Positions 1-6,731 of a DNA stretch of 11,116 bases are shown one piece after another. The stretch is from assembly GCA_937892105.1 (NCBI GenBank), contig CALAUZ010000096.1, forward strand, positions 1 to 11,116. Reading direction: 5' to 3'. Source of the stretch: an uncultured Fretibacterium sp. GTDB taxonomy: Bacteria > Synergistota > Synergistia > Synergistales > Aminobacteriaceae. Every line of letters begins with the position of its first letter. Positions within the stretch are counted from its first letter, which is position 1. The notes beneath the pieces are model-generated. The model was not told where the DNA came from and ran no database searches. It saw nothing but the letters and a program-made list of their open reading frames with translations. Made by a program: the position numbers and the translations under genes.

Positions 1-11
1 TTTTTCCTGAT

Positions 12-458
12 TTAGACAACGCTATTTTTGCAGCTTTTCAAATGTGGTGAGTATAATCTGGCGTTGCAGACACCTTTTTCGTAGTACTTAATCGTACTTA
101 AGCTCATTCCTACACGCTGAGCCAGCTTTTTCTGTGTAAGGGCATGCTTCTTCCTGTAGTTTTTCAATATTTCAGAGATATTCGAAATCTCTCGAGAAAT
201 TCCGAGGAGCATGCTTACCGGACAGCCAAAAGCTTCAGCAAGCTTTGAAATCGTATTCAGGCGTGGATTCGTCTTGTTGTTCTTTATTCGGCTGATAGTC
301 GTTGTGCTGACATCAGAACGAAATGATAATTCTTCCTGCGTCCAGTTAAGCATTGAGCAGGCAAGCACAATAATTTCCGACAAGTGACTCGTCGATTTCC
401 CGATCTGGGTTATTTCAGATTGATTAAGTTTTCGGTCTTCGGGTACTCTCTTCCACAT
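12..458 (-). CDS. Tandem helix-turn-helix XRE-like regulator, C-terminus degraded
   Basis: A predicted 148-residue DNA-binding protein. Residues about 29-86 form a canonical XRE/HTH_3 domain (WTQEELSFRSDVSTTTISRI, then an LNTISKLAEAFG helix). Residues about 97-135 form a second HTH (LTQKKLAQRVGMSLSTIKYY), giving two HTH units in one chain. The start is supported by GGAGG six bases before ATG. After residue 135 the reading frame leaves the family pattern: another frame reads TTFEKLQ, which resembles the usual final helix of such domains, so a small indel has probably damaged the end. The HTH calls are secure from sequence. Which DNA it binds is unknown, and nothing in the window points to its target. 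It lies apart from the repressor/protease pair at 2112-3262. Confidence 0.8.
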   Translation of the reverse strand: MWKRVPEDRKLNQSEITQIGKSTSHLSEIIVLACSMLNWTQEELSFRSDVSTTTISRIKNNKTNPRLNTISKLAEAFGCPVSMLLGISREISNISEILKNYRKKHALTQKKLAQRVGMSLSTIKYYEKGVCNARLYSPHLKSCKNSVV

Positions 459-464
459 AATTTT

Positions 465-496
465 CCTCCGTTCTCCTGGCGGAAACAGAACGAAGG
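465..496 (-). promoter_or_regulatory. Leader hairpin that would sequester the Shine-Dalgarno of the tandem-HTH gene
   Basis: On the minus strand the leader reads CCTTCGTTCT, a 12-base loop, then AGAACGGAGG, six bases and ATG. The two arms pair over 10 positions, nine Watson-Crick and one G-U. The 3' arm contains the GGAGG ribosome binding site (plus-strand 465-469). Folding would hide the site. This is seen directly; regulation of translation is inference. Confidence 0.45.
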
Positions 497-576
497 ATGT
501 GTGCGGAGGAGGGAGTTATTGAGGGGTGGGGTAACCTGCGAGGCTGAGTACGCCCAGGCTCTTTTTCTCAAAACAA

Positions 577-639
577 GAAGCCGAGACGATCAGAAATAGC
601 CACAGAAAATCTGTAACTATTCCCGATTGTCTCGGCTTC
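577..639. repeat. Long imperfect inverted repeat (23-bp arms) with inner palindrome
   Basis: Arms 577-599 and 617-639 are complementary at 21 of 23 positions, and the 17-base loop contains ACAGA-AAA-TCTGT (602-614). In the minus direction the arm is followed by TTGTTTTG, so it could act as a weak terminator for the minus-strand genes at 836-1951. In the plus direction there is no T tract. A MITE-like or REP-like element is the alternative. Confidence 0.6.
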
Positions 640-718
640 CGTCACTCGGTTTCCAAGCCGTGCGCTAGGCTCGCTGACACTCGTAATCCGTACTTGCCGC
701 TGGTTACTTCATGTGCTC

Positions 719-795
719 CGATGTGAAAATTTTGTTTGCTTTAGGCGTAGCATAATTTCGGTGGAATGTTATCCGAAAAAGCTACGCTCACATCG
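719..795. repeat. Nested interrupted hairpin
   Basis: Three stems nest in order: CGATGTGA (719-726) with TCACATCG (788-795), GCGTAGC (745-751) with GCTACGC (781-787), and TTTCGG (756-761) with CCGAAA (773-778). An 18-base AT-rich stretch (727-744) bulges out on one side, as if inserted into a once continuous stem. No function is known to me. Confidence 0.5.
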
Positions 796-835
796 CATGG
801 TTCCCTAGACTGATGGTGTTCCTGGATTTTTTAGC

Positions 836-1000
836 TTATTTCTTGTTGTGTTTTGTCGTGATAGGGGTAATAATCTGACTTATAAGACCTTCCATGCTCA
901 AGAATCCTTCTTTGCCTTGAAGAATGACTCTGTCACCGTTTCTTATGCAAGTCAAAAGTCTGCCACCTTCATCCGTCAAAATGTCATGTTTCGTAATCAT
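836..1000 (-). CDS. Small hypothetical protein (54 aa)
   Basis: A 54-residue minus-strand ORF starting MITKHDILTDEGG and ending TTKHNKK at a TAA. An AGAGG ribosome binding site lies eight bases before the ATG. A TATAAT box sits about 50 bases upstream in the AT-rich gap behind the 291-residue gene. The protein is soluble, with a probable beta-rich centre (DRVILQGKEGFLSMEGLI) and a basic tail. I recognise no family. Its orientation and closeness to the 291-residue gene suggest co-transcription, possibly with its own promoter as well. A real gene is likely but not certain because of its length. Confidence 0.5.
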   Translation of the reverse strand: MITKHDILTDEGGRLLTCIRNGDRVILQGKEGFLSMEGLISQIITPITTKHNKK

Positions 1001-1051
1001 TAACTATACCTCTTTAACCTTTTATGTATTTAATATTTCAAATATGATTTA

Positions 1052-1057
1052 ATTATA
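1052..1057 (-). promoter_or_regulatory. Candidate -10 box for the 54-aa ORF
   Basis: The minus strand reads TATAAT inside an AT-rich 75-base gap. The -35 region is poor: CTTAAA at 17-bp spacing, or TTGCTT at 20-bp spacing. It is offered only as a possible promoter just before the small ORF. Confidence 0.3.
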
Positions 1058-1075
1058 TCTCATTTATGTTTCTTT

Positions 1076-1951
1076 TTAAGCAAAAAATTTCTCCAGATTA
1101 TTTGTCCCCGTCAACCTTTCAACTCGCTGCGTCTCATCCGGGTGATTATGTAAGAACACTGCGATTTTTTTGAACCAGGGATAATATTCAGAGACCATTG
1201 AATCTGCGTCAATCATTTCAACTGCGCTTTCACATTCAGACAAACTTTTCGCAGCAGCATAGGCTTCAATCGCAGGGATGGCTTTGCGTTCTGCGTCGTT
1301 CACCATGTAATCAAGAATCTGGCCAAGTACGTCAAAATAGTCATTCTGATGGTATAAATCGCCGACAATCAGCTTCAATGTTTCCTCTGGTAATAATTTC
1401 TGTCGATGCTCTCCCTTTAGACCATAACTGCGACTTCCGTCATAATGCGTTACGATAACATCACCCATGCTGACGGTGCTGTTTATGACCAAGGTGCGAG
1501 TTCTGAATTCCTCAAGCTTGTTTTTCATTCGAATCGTATTTCCGGCCATATCAACGTTTAACACGCCCCTGATTACAGAGATCCATTCATCGACAGTTAC
1601 TCTGTCGGTTTCTCCCGACATTTCAGCACGCATTATTGGCTCGCCAATACTCATGAAAAGCCACTGGCATGTCTGAGCATCAGAGAGGTTCAAAGATCCG
1701 TTGAACCAGTCGCTGATAAACGGGAAATTTTCACGGTCTAAAGCCGCCATGATCAGATTACACACGATGGGTGCGTCGTTGTCAGGAATTACGACACGCT
1801 TTCCCTGCTTGAAGTCTGAAACTTTGCGTAATGCGATATGCTCAATGACGAAGGACATTTTGTTCCTCAAATTTCTAATGTAGCTTTCCTCATCAACAGG
1901 ATCGATTTCGTTGATCTTAATGATTTCGTTGTAAATCGTTGTTGCATTCAT
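1076..1951 (-). CDS. Hypothetical protein (291 aa), possible target of the XRE/ImmA-like module
   Basis: A 291-residue soluble, acidic, mostly helical protein with no signal peptide or membrane segment, starting MNATTIYNEIIKI. The start is supported by AAGGAG 11 bases before ATG. I see no catalytic motif and do not recognise the family. Landmarks are a GKRVVIPDNDAPIVC segment near residue 50, a W-rich region near 80-95 and a C-terminal EKFFA. It lies downstream of the zinc peptidase in the same direction, separated by 160 bases. That gap contains a weak terminator-like hairpin and a copy of the 20-bp element found at the XRE promoter. This makes it a plausible regulated partner or effector, but the role is inference only. 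Confidence 0.7.
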   Translation of the reverse strand: MNATTIYNEIIKINEIDPVDEESYIRNLRNKMSFVIEHIALRKVSDFKQGKRVVIPDNDAPIVCNLIMAALDRENFPFISDWFNGSLNLSDAQTCQWLFMSIGEPIMRAEMSGETDRVTVDEWISVIRGVLNVDMAGNTIRMKNKLEEFRTRTLVINSTVSMGDVIVTHYDGSRSYGLKGEHRQKLLPEETLKLIVGDLYHQNDYFDVLGQILDYMVNDAERKAIPAIEAYAAAKSLSECESAVEMIDADSMVSEYYPWFKKIAVFLHNHPDETQRVERLTGTNNLEKFFA

Positions 1952-2053
1952 TGTCTCTGTAACTCCTTTTCAAAAATTTAATAAGGATATTACCGCGAAT
2001 GTGCGCTAAATAACAGGAAGCAAAAAATCGAATTTTGATTCCGATATAATCAA

Positions 2054-2073
2054 TAACCTAATGATTGATATTA
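2054..2073. promoter_or_regulatory. 20-bp element, copy 1, upstream of the 291-aa gene
   Basis: TAACCTAATGATTGATATTA matches the element at 3299-3318 in 18 of 20 positions, including 13 consecutive bases. It also lies within a dyad, ATCAAT (2049-2054) nine bases from ATTGAT (2064-2069). Its place upstream of the minus-strand gene starting at 1951 fits an operator shared with the XRE promoter. Binding is inferred. Confidence 0.45.
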
Positions 2074-2095
2074 AAGTGCCTCTCACAAGAGGCGC
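2068..2095 (-). terminator. Weak terminator-like hairpin after the ImmA/IrrE-type gene
   Basis: The stem 2076-2083 with 2088-2095 has eight pairs including one G-U and a 4-base loop. On the minus strand it is followed by TTTAATAT rather than a clean U tract. It lies 17 bases after the peptidase stop, so partial termination is plausible. Confidence 0.35.
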
Positions 2096-2111
2096 ATGTG
2101 TCGGTAAACCT

Positions 2112-2867
2112 TCATGAAAGGAAATTGATAGACTGCTTTTCATTTAAATATGCGGCGTTTAGGCTTTTTATTCTAATCCTTGCAGACACAGTTGAGACAT
2201 TAAATGTTTCCGAAACCATCGTTACAAAGGAATCATCGTTCCAAGGCCTTTGGGCTTTGTAGTCATCAAGCAGCATGTACACGGCAGCTTTGGGCATAAG
2301 AACCGCCGCGCTAAAGTACTTGGCCTGGTGTTCAATCCATTCAATGTCGGTTTCAAACTGTCGATGCATATTAACGTCGGCTTTAATGTTTTTATCTCTG
2401 CAAAAAGTACTACATATATTGCTGTGATATTCTTCATCGTCACCAAAAGAGAACAAAATTTGACGTGGATTATAGTTGTGAAAATAATATTCAGGATGAA
2501 AAATACCGTGTCCAGTTTCGTGAGCCACTGTCGAACGAAAAGCATGTTCTTTGTCTATAATACGATTATCAATAACAATGGTGTTAGCTTCCACAGGTTC
2601 TTCGCCAGCTCTGCCTGTCGCGGGATCATAATCAAGAATCAACGAATCCTGAAAGACCATTTTTCCCCATATAAATCCATTGTGCGACAAGTGCGTATAA
2701 TGAATATTGAAGCCAATATACAATTCTGCAAAATCTTCGATATCTATAGCCTGTGGTTCAGAAAGAAGTTCAGGCTTGTACGCACTGAGTAATTCTTCCG
2801 CGTAGGCATCAATTTCACTATCACGTAAAATCGGAACTTTTCTTTTATTTCTCCTGATTCTTATCAC
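2112..2867 (-). CDS. ImmA/IrrE family zinc metallo-endopeptidase
   Basis: A predicted cytoplasmic zinc protease of 251 residues. The gluzincin-like motif HETGH is at residues 116-120. It is preceded by the family-typical RSTVAHE and followed by a conserved downstream segment at about 178-192 (EHQAKYFSAAVLMP) whose acidic residue is the expected third ligand. In characterised relatives (ICEBs1 ImmA, Deinococcus IrrE) such enzymes cleave a partner XRE repressor to induce its targets. Here the start codon overlaps the stop of the upstream XRE gene (ATGA, 4 nt), the usual arrangement for repressor/protease or COG2856-Xre toxin-antitoxin pairs. The gene appears intact. Substrate identity is inferred from the coupling. 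Confidence 0.88.
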   Translation of the reverse strand: MIRIRRNKRKVPILRDSEIDAYAEELLSAYKPELLSEPQAIDIEDFAELYIGFNIHYTHLSHNGFIWGKMVFQDSLILDYDPATGRAGEEPVEANTIVIDNRIIDKEHAFRSTVAHETGHGIFHPEYYFHNYNPRQILFSFGDDEEYHSNICSTFCRDKNIKADVNMHRQFETDIEWIEHQAKYFSAAVLMPKAAVYMLLDDYKAQRPWNDDSFVTMVSETFNVSTVSARIRIKSLNAAYLNEKQSINFLS

Positions 2868-3262
2868 AACGTTTCTCCCTTCTTGCGTTTTTTTAAATCT
2901 TCAACTAGTCTAATCCAATCTTGCTCATCCGCATCCATATCTCTCATGGTTCGTAAAGCTGACATAACGTAGTCACGTTCGACTATATAATTAGTAAAAT
3001 CTTGAGGAACTGCCACGTTTTTACCCTTATAAGACTCGGCGGCTTTATTGTACATTTGCGCTGACTCTTCAGGAGACATTTCAAGAAAATTTTTCAGTGC
3101 CTCAAGCCTGTCGACTGTAAACGCACAGCGATGGCCCTTCTCGACTTCGCTATAGAACTGCGGAGATATCCCTATTGCGAAAGCGGTCTTACGAAGAGAC
3201 TGTCGCCTTGCCTTACGTATTGATTCAATGTATTCACCGAAGCTCATTCCTGCTGAACTCAT
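2864..3262 (-). CDS. XRE family transcriptional repressor coupled to the zinc peptidase
   Basis: A 132-residue protein with an N-terminal helix-turn-helix at about residues 9-62 (SLRKTAFAIGISPQFYSEVE). It has a charged C-terminal part that may carry the dimerisation or cleavage region. AGAGGTGA shortly before the first ATG supports this start over the internal Met at position 6. It is the first gene of the minus-strand unit, has a near-perfect sigma70 promoter, and overlaps the peptidase gene by 4 nt. A palindrome and a 20-bp repeat sit at the promoter and start of the leader, as expected for autorepression. HTH identity is secure. Repression and cleavage by the partner follow from family knowledge and have not been shown here. 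Confidence 0.88.
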   Translation of the reverse strand: MSSAGMSFGEYIESIRKARRQSLRKTAFAIGISPQFYSEVEKGHRCAFTVDRLEALKNFLEMSPEESAQMYNKAAESYKGKNVAVPQDFTNYIVERDYVMSALRTMRDMDADEQDWIRLVEDLKKRKKGETL

Positions 3263-3290
3263 AGTTGCTCACCTCTTTCGTTTAATTTCT

Positions 3291-3306
3291 TCAAGTTTTA
3301 ACTTGA
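3291..3306. promoter_or_regulatory. Palindrome at the start of the XRE leader, candidate operator
   Basis: TCAAGTT-TT-AACTTGA is a perfect 7-bp inverted repeat with a 2-bp centre, just downstream of the expected transcription start. It overlaps the 20-bp repeat at 3299-3318. Confidence 0.45.
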
Positions 3307-3318
3307 TGATTGATATTA
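3299..3318. promoter_or_regulatory. 20-bp element, copy 2, overlapping the XRE -10 box
   Basis: TAACTTGATGATTGATATTA, 18 of 20 identical to 2054-2073. It covers four bases of the -10 box and the expected start of transcription, a good position for a repressor site. Confidence 0.45.
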
Positions 3319-3343
3319 TAACACAGCATATATAAACTGTCAA
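3315..3343 (-). promoter_or_regulatory. Consensus sigma70 promoter of the XRE/peptidase operon
   Basis: On the minus strand TTGACA (3338-3343) and TATAAT (3315-3320) are both perfect and separated by exactly 17 bp. The predicted start is near 3308, giving a leader of about 45 bases before the XRE start codon. A promoter this strong usually needs a repressor, which the gene it drives could supply. Confidence 0.8.
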
Positions 3344-3415
3344 GCGTTTGGTTTTTATTTAAGCAATGAAAAGTCCTAACACTTGCCAGTTGTTTAAAAG
3401 TAATATACTATAAGA

Positions 3416-3431
3416 ACTTGCCGACGCAAGT
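3416..3431. repeat. Short inverted repeat upstream of recD2
   Basis: ACTTG-CCGACG-CAAGT. It lies just after a weak upstream promoter candidate (TTGCCA at 3383-3388, TACTAT at 3406-3411, 17-bp spacing). It may be an operator, but support is thin. Confidence 0.25.
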
Positions 3432-3483
3432 ATTCAAGAAAAGAACGGAACTTTAGGAGAGAGGAACTTATACAACTTTTATA

Positions 3484-3512
3484 TTTACACACAGTACATG
3501 TAAATCTATAAT
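3484..3512 (+). promoter_or_regulatory. Promoter of recD2 with a 7-bp inverted repeat in the core
   Basis: TTTACA (3484-3489) and TATAAT (3507-3512) are 17 bp apart. Transcription would start near 3519, only about nine bases before the ATG at 3528. A perfect inverted repeat, ATTTACA (3483-3489) and TGTAAAT (3499-3505), spans the -35 box and the spacer and could be an operator. Confidence 0.55.
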
Positions 3513-3527
3513 AAGCTAGCATAAATC

Positions 3528-5807
3528 ATGGAAAAATTAAACTGCGTAATTGAACGAATAACTTATCACAACGACCAAAACGGCTATTCAGTTATCAAGG
3601 TTTCGGCCAAGGGCTATTCTGACATCATTGCCGCTGTAGGTGTGATGCCGGAAGCCCATGTCGGTTCTGTCTTTAATCTCTACGGTTACTGGAAGAATGA
3701 TCCGAAGTACGGACAGCAATTTGTTTTCCAGAAATGCGAGGAGACTCTGCCGGCGACGATTAACGGGATTCAAAAATATCTCGGTAGCGGCTTGATTAAA
3801 GGCATAGGCCCGGTTTACGCTGGCAGGATCGTTAAGGTTTTCGGTGAGAAGACCCTAGATGTGCTTGACAATACTCCTGACCGCCTGTCCGAAGTCCCTG
3901 GCATCGGGCCGAAACGAATCGATAAAATCAAGAAGAGCTGGGTTGAACAGAAGGAAATTAAAAATATCATGTTGTTTTTGCAATCCCACGATGTCAGCAC
4001 CTCCCTAGCTACAAAGATTTACAAACAGTACGGGGATCAATCGATTGATATCGTAACCGCAAATCCTTACCGCCTCGCCGATGAAATTTGGGGAATAGGC
4101 TTCAAAACAGCAGACACAATCGCTAAAAAACTTGGCTTCGGACATGAAAGATTTGAACGACTTCGCAGCGGAATCTTTTACACATTGAACAAGTTATCGG
4201 AACTTGGACATTGTTTCGCTTACAGGCCTGAACTGCTCAAGGCTGGAGCAGAATTGCTGGAAGTCGAGCAGGACGCGCTTGCAAAAACTCTCGATGCTAT
4301 GATGTCGGCAAATGATTTAATCAGTGAAGCTGGGAAAGTATCAATGTCCGTGAATGCCTCAGACCCCGTCAGCTTATTCTCGCCAGAAGTTGAGGCAACA
4401 ACAGCTATTTACTTACCTGTGTTCTATTACTCCGAAGTCGGGACAGCAAACCGGCTGCTCAAACTTTTAGCTACTACGCGTACACGCCATATCAACATGA
4501 CCGGAGTTAATGCTTGGGCAACAGTTGATTCAAATGCGATTCATTACGACGAGACACAGTTAAAAGCAATCGAAGCCGCACTGGAGAATAAGGTATTGGT
4601 TCTCACTGGCGGCCCCGGTACGGGCAAGACGACGACAACATTGGGAATAATCCGTGCTTATCGTGAATCTGGCGCAAGGATTCTGCTTGCTGCTCCAACT
4701 GGCAGAGCGGCAAAAAGAATGTCCGAAGTTACGAAAATGGAAGCGAAAACAATTCACCGTCTTCTCGAAATGAAGCCGCCGCAAGGATTTCAAAGAAACG
4801 AGGAGAATCCGTTAGTCGGCGATGTGTTAATCGTTGATGAATGCTCGATGATTGACGTGATTTTGATGAACAGCTTACTGAAAGCCGTACCGGATAACAT
4901 GACTTTAATTTTAGTTGGTGATGTGGATCAGCTACCATCTGTAGGAGCAGGGAAAGTGTTGTCTGATATTATCGCATCTGGAGCTGTCCCTGTCGTTAAA
5001 CTTGAGAAAATTTTCCGTCAGGCACAGAAGAGCAGAATCGTTACAAATGCCCATAAAATTAATCACGGTGAGATGCCCTACTTGACTGATAGGAACTCGG
5101 ATTTTCTGTTTGCGGATGCCGGCGCGAGTGTCGCTGTTAATAATTCGAATGCTAGTTCAGGAGCAGACGGTGCAAACGACGAGGGTGAAGAAGATACCTC
5201 GGCTATTCGTAGCGAACGTGCAGCGGATAAGATTCTGTGGTTATGCACAAATTATTTGCCGAAACAGTGCCGGATTAAGCCGGAAGATATTCAAGTCTTA
5301 ACGCCTATGAGGCGGGGGGCTGTCGGTTCAGCGAATCTTAATCAGCGTCTTCAAGCGGCTGTAAATCCCGAGGGAGTTTCATTAAAACGTGCCGGAATAG
5401 ATTACCGAATTGGTGATAAAGTCATGCAGATTAGGAACAATTATGTGAAAGCAGTCTTTAACGGGGACATTGGCTTCGTCTCCGCAGTCAATACGGAAGA
5501 CAGTGAGCTGACCGTAGAATTTGATGAGCGTACCGTAACTTATGACATCTCGGAACTTGAAGAGCTGGTTTTAGCCTACGCAACGACAATTCATAAATCC
5601 CAAGGCAGCGAATTCCCTTACGTTGTCATGCCGCTGATGATGAGCCACTACATGATGCTACAACGGAATTTATTGTACACTGGCGTAACCCGGGCCAAGA
5701 AAGGATTAATTTTGGTCGGCGAGAAGAAGGCTGTGTATATTGCGGTCAAGAATAACAAGATCGTTGAACGGAACACGAGACTGGCGGAGAGGTTGAAGAA
5801 GCTATAA
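3528..5807 (+). CDS. recD2: RecD2-type ATP-dependent 5'-3' DNA helicase
   Basis: A complete 759-residue SF1B helicase within the usual RecD2 length range. In order it shows an N-terminal OB-like region (1-75), helix-hairpin-helix segments (VPGIGPKRIDKI near 122-133 and IWGIGFKTADTIAKKLGF near 188-205), Walker A GGPGTGKT (361-368), Walker B DECSM (437-441), GDVDQLPSVGAGK, and KIFRQAQ. The C-terminal UvrD_C_2 block has ATTIHKSQGSEFPYVV and LLYTGVTRAKKGL. It acts in DNA repair and unwinding; RecD2 proteins work without RecBC. An acidic Ser/Asn/Gly-rich insert lies at about 529-565. No Shine-Dalgarno precedes the ATG, and the in-frame codon at 3522-3524 is a stop, so no longer start exists. Translation may be leaderless or nearly so. 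Confidence 0.95.
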   Translation: MEKLNCVIERITYHNDQNGYSVIKVSAKGYSDIIAAVGVMPEAHVGSVFNLYGYWKNDPKYGQQFVFQKCEETLPATINGIQKYLGSGLIKGIGPVYAGRIVKVFGEKTLDVLDNTPDRLSEVPGIGPKRIDKIKKSWVEQKEIKNIMLFLQSHDVSTSLATKIYKQYGDQSIDIVTANPYRLADEIWGIGFKTADTIAKKLGFGHERFERLRSGIFYTLNKLSELGHCFAYRPELLKAGAELLEVEQDALAKTLDAMMSANDLISEAGKVSMSVNASDPVSLFSPEVEATTAIYLPVFYYSEVGTANRLLKLLATTRTRHINMTGVNAWATVDSNAIHYDETQLKAIEAALENKVLVLTGGPGTGKTTTTLGIIRAYRESGARILLAAPTGRAAKRMSEVTKMEAKTIHRLLEMKPPQGFQRNEENPLVGDVLIVDECSMIDVILMNSLLKAVPDNMTLILVGDVDQLPSVGAGKVLSDIIASGAVPVVKLEKIFRQAQKSRIVTNAHKINHGEMPYLTDRNSDFLFADAGASVAVNNSNASSGADGANDEGEEDTSAIRSERAADKILWLCTNYLPKQCRIKPEDIQVLTPMRRGAVGSANLNQRLQAAVNPEGVSLKRAGIDYRIGDKVMQIRNNYVKAVFNGDIGFVSAVNTEDSELTVEFDERTVTYDISELEELVLAYATTIHKSQGSEFPYVVMPLMMSHYMMLQRNLLYTGVTRAKKGLILVGEKKAVYIAVKNNKIVERNTRLAERLKKL

Positions 5808-5819
5808 TTATGCTAGAAT
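5793..5819 (+). promoter_or_regulatory. Possible extended -10 promoter before the Rpn-like gene
   Basis: TGCTAGAAT (5811-5819) has the TGN extension of an extended -10 box. A TTGAAG lies 15 bp upstream of it, a short spacing. It sits at the end of recD2 and would serve the downstream gene cluster. Confidence 0.3.
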
Positions 5820-5859
5820 AGATTCAACAATAATCAATAGAAAGGAGCTTAAAATCGAA

Positions 5860-6726
5860 ATGCCAGCAGAACGTCTAAACCCACTAAGCAGCGTCATGTT
5901 CTCATGTTTGTTCAAGGACATGGGGTCAAAGGCAGCAATGCTTGAACTTCTTAACTCGATTCTCTCAGAGGTTGGCTAAGAACCCGTTGAGGAAATCTTA
6001 GACATCAAGAGCGAATATTCCCTCATAGCTGAAGGCGTAGGCATGAAATTTGGCCGAATTGATGTCATGGTGAGAACGAAGTCGGGGAGCATTTTCGATA
6101 TTGAGGTTCAAATCGCTAAGGATGCAATGACGAATAGGGCTATTTTCTACGGCTCACGCATTATTTCAAGTGAATTTAAATCTGGTCAGGATTATAAAGA
6201 CATGCCCCATGTGCGCTGTATAAATATTTTGGACTTCCTTGTCAGGGAAGATAATAATGACTTAATTCAACCGGTCAGCATGATGTTCGAGAAAGAGCTC
6301 ATAAGGGAAGCTACCGATATATTTAAGATTTATCATATTCAAATGCCGATCTTCAGGGAAAGATTCAAGACGCTGGAATCTGTGAAGGACAACAAATTTC
6401 ACACATGGCTGTATTTATTTGCCAACGGTTATAAAGACGAGGAGGAGATGAACATGCTTGCAGGAATGTCCGAGGGGCTGAAAAATTTTGCACAGAAATA
6501 TAATGTCGCTATTAACGATCCGAATTTAGTTAGGCTTTACCGCTTAGAACAAGATGCGATAAGGGATGAGAAGTCAAGAATGGCCTACGCTGTCCAGCAT
6601 GCAGTTCAGCACGCACAACAAGAGACTAATCGTGAACATGCCATGAAAATGAAGGCCAAGGGGTATCCGCATTCTGACATTGCTGAAATAACGGGGCTTT
6701 CGGTTAGTGAAATTGCGGGATTATAA
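5860..6726 (+). pseudogene. Rpn family nuclease/transposase-like protein, interrupted by one in-frame TAA
   Basis: The frame from ATG 5860 (AAAGGAG 12 bases upstream) reads MPAERLNPLSSVMFSCLFKD up to a TAA at codon 40 (5977-5979). It then continues in the same frame (EPVEEILDIKSEYS) without any frameshift to the stop at 6724. The whole would be 288 residues, typical of Rpn or PD-(D/E)XK nuclease family transposase proteins. Catalytic-type residues remain: D68 in GRIDVMV and IEVQ with E82 and Q84. The C-terminus (HSDIAEITGLSVSEIAGL) is a short HTH-like helix pair common in this family. The remaining ORF from Met 6043 lacks the N-terminal part of the fold, so it is probably inactive. Readthrough or a sequencing error are the alternatives. 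Confidence 0.85.
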
Positions 6727-6731
6727 ACAGA

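Larger units (their letters stand above)
459..835. other. 377-base stretch without a convincing gene, rich in inverted repeats
   Basis: No ORF here has a ribosome binding site or recognisable product. The 71-codon plus ORF crossing 384-599 is mostly the shadow of the HTH gene. The region holds the SD hairpin at 465-496, a long hairpin at 577-639 and a nested hairpin at 719-795. The 79 bases between the last two also contain short pairings such as GTAATCC with GGTTAC. A structured non-coding RNA or the remains of a small mobile element are both possible. Confidence 0.5.

Noticed and set aside
384..599. 71-codon plus-strand ORF
   Set aside because: It runs opposite the HTH gene and its leader, has no ribosome binding site and resembles no protein.
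577..795. CRISPR array, tRNA or riboswitch
   Set aside because: There are no regularly spaced direct repeats, no cloverleaf with a T-loop consensus, and no known riboswitch core that I recognise.
2222..2545. 107-codon minus-strand ORF
   Set aside because: It is an alternative frame within the peptidase gene with no start signal.
2250..2792. 180-codon plus-strand ORF
   Set aside because: It lies opposite the ImmA/IrrE-type gene, which has HETGH and a coupled start; the plus ORF is its shadow.
3455..3500. GGAGAGAGG as a ribosome binding site for a short ORF or an earlier recD2 start
   Set aside because: The only nearby ATG is followed at once by TAA, and the recD2 frame is closed by a stop at 3522-3524.
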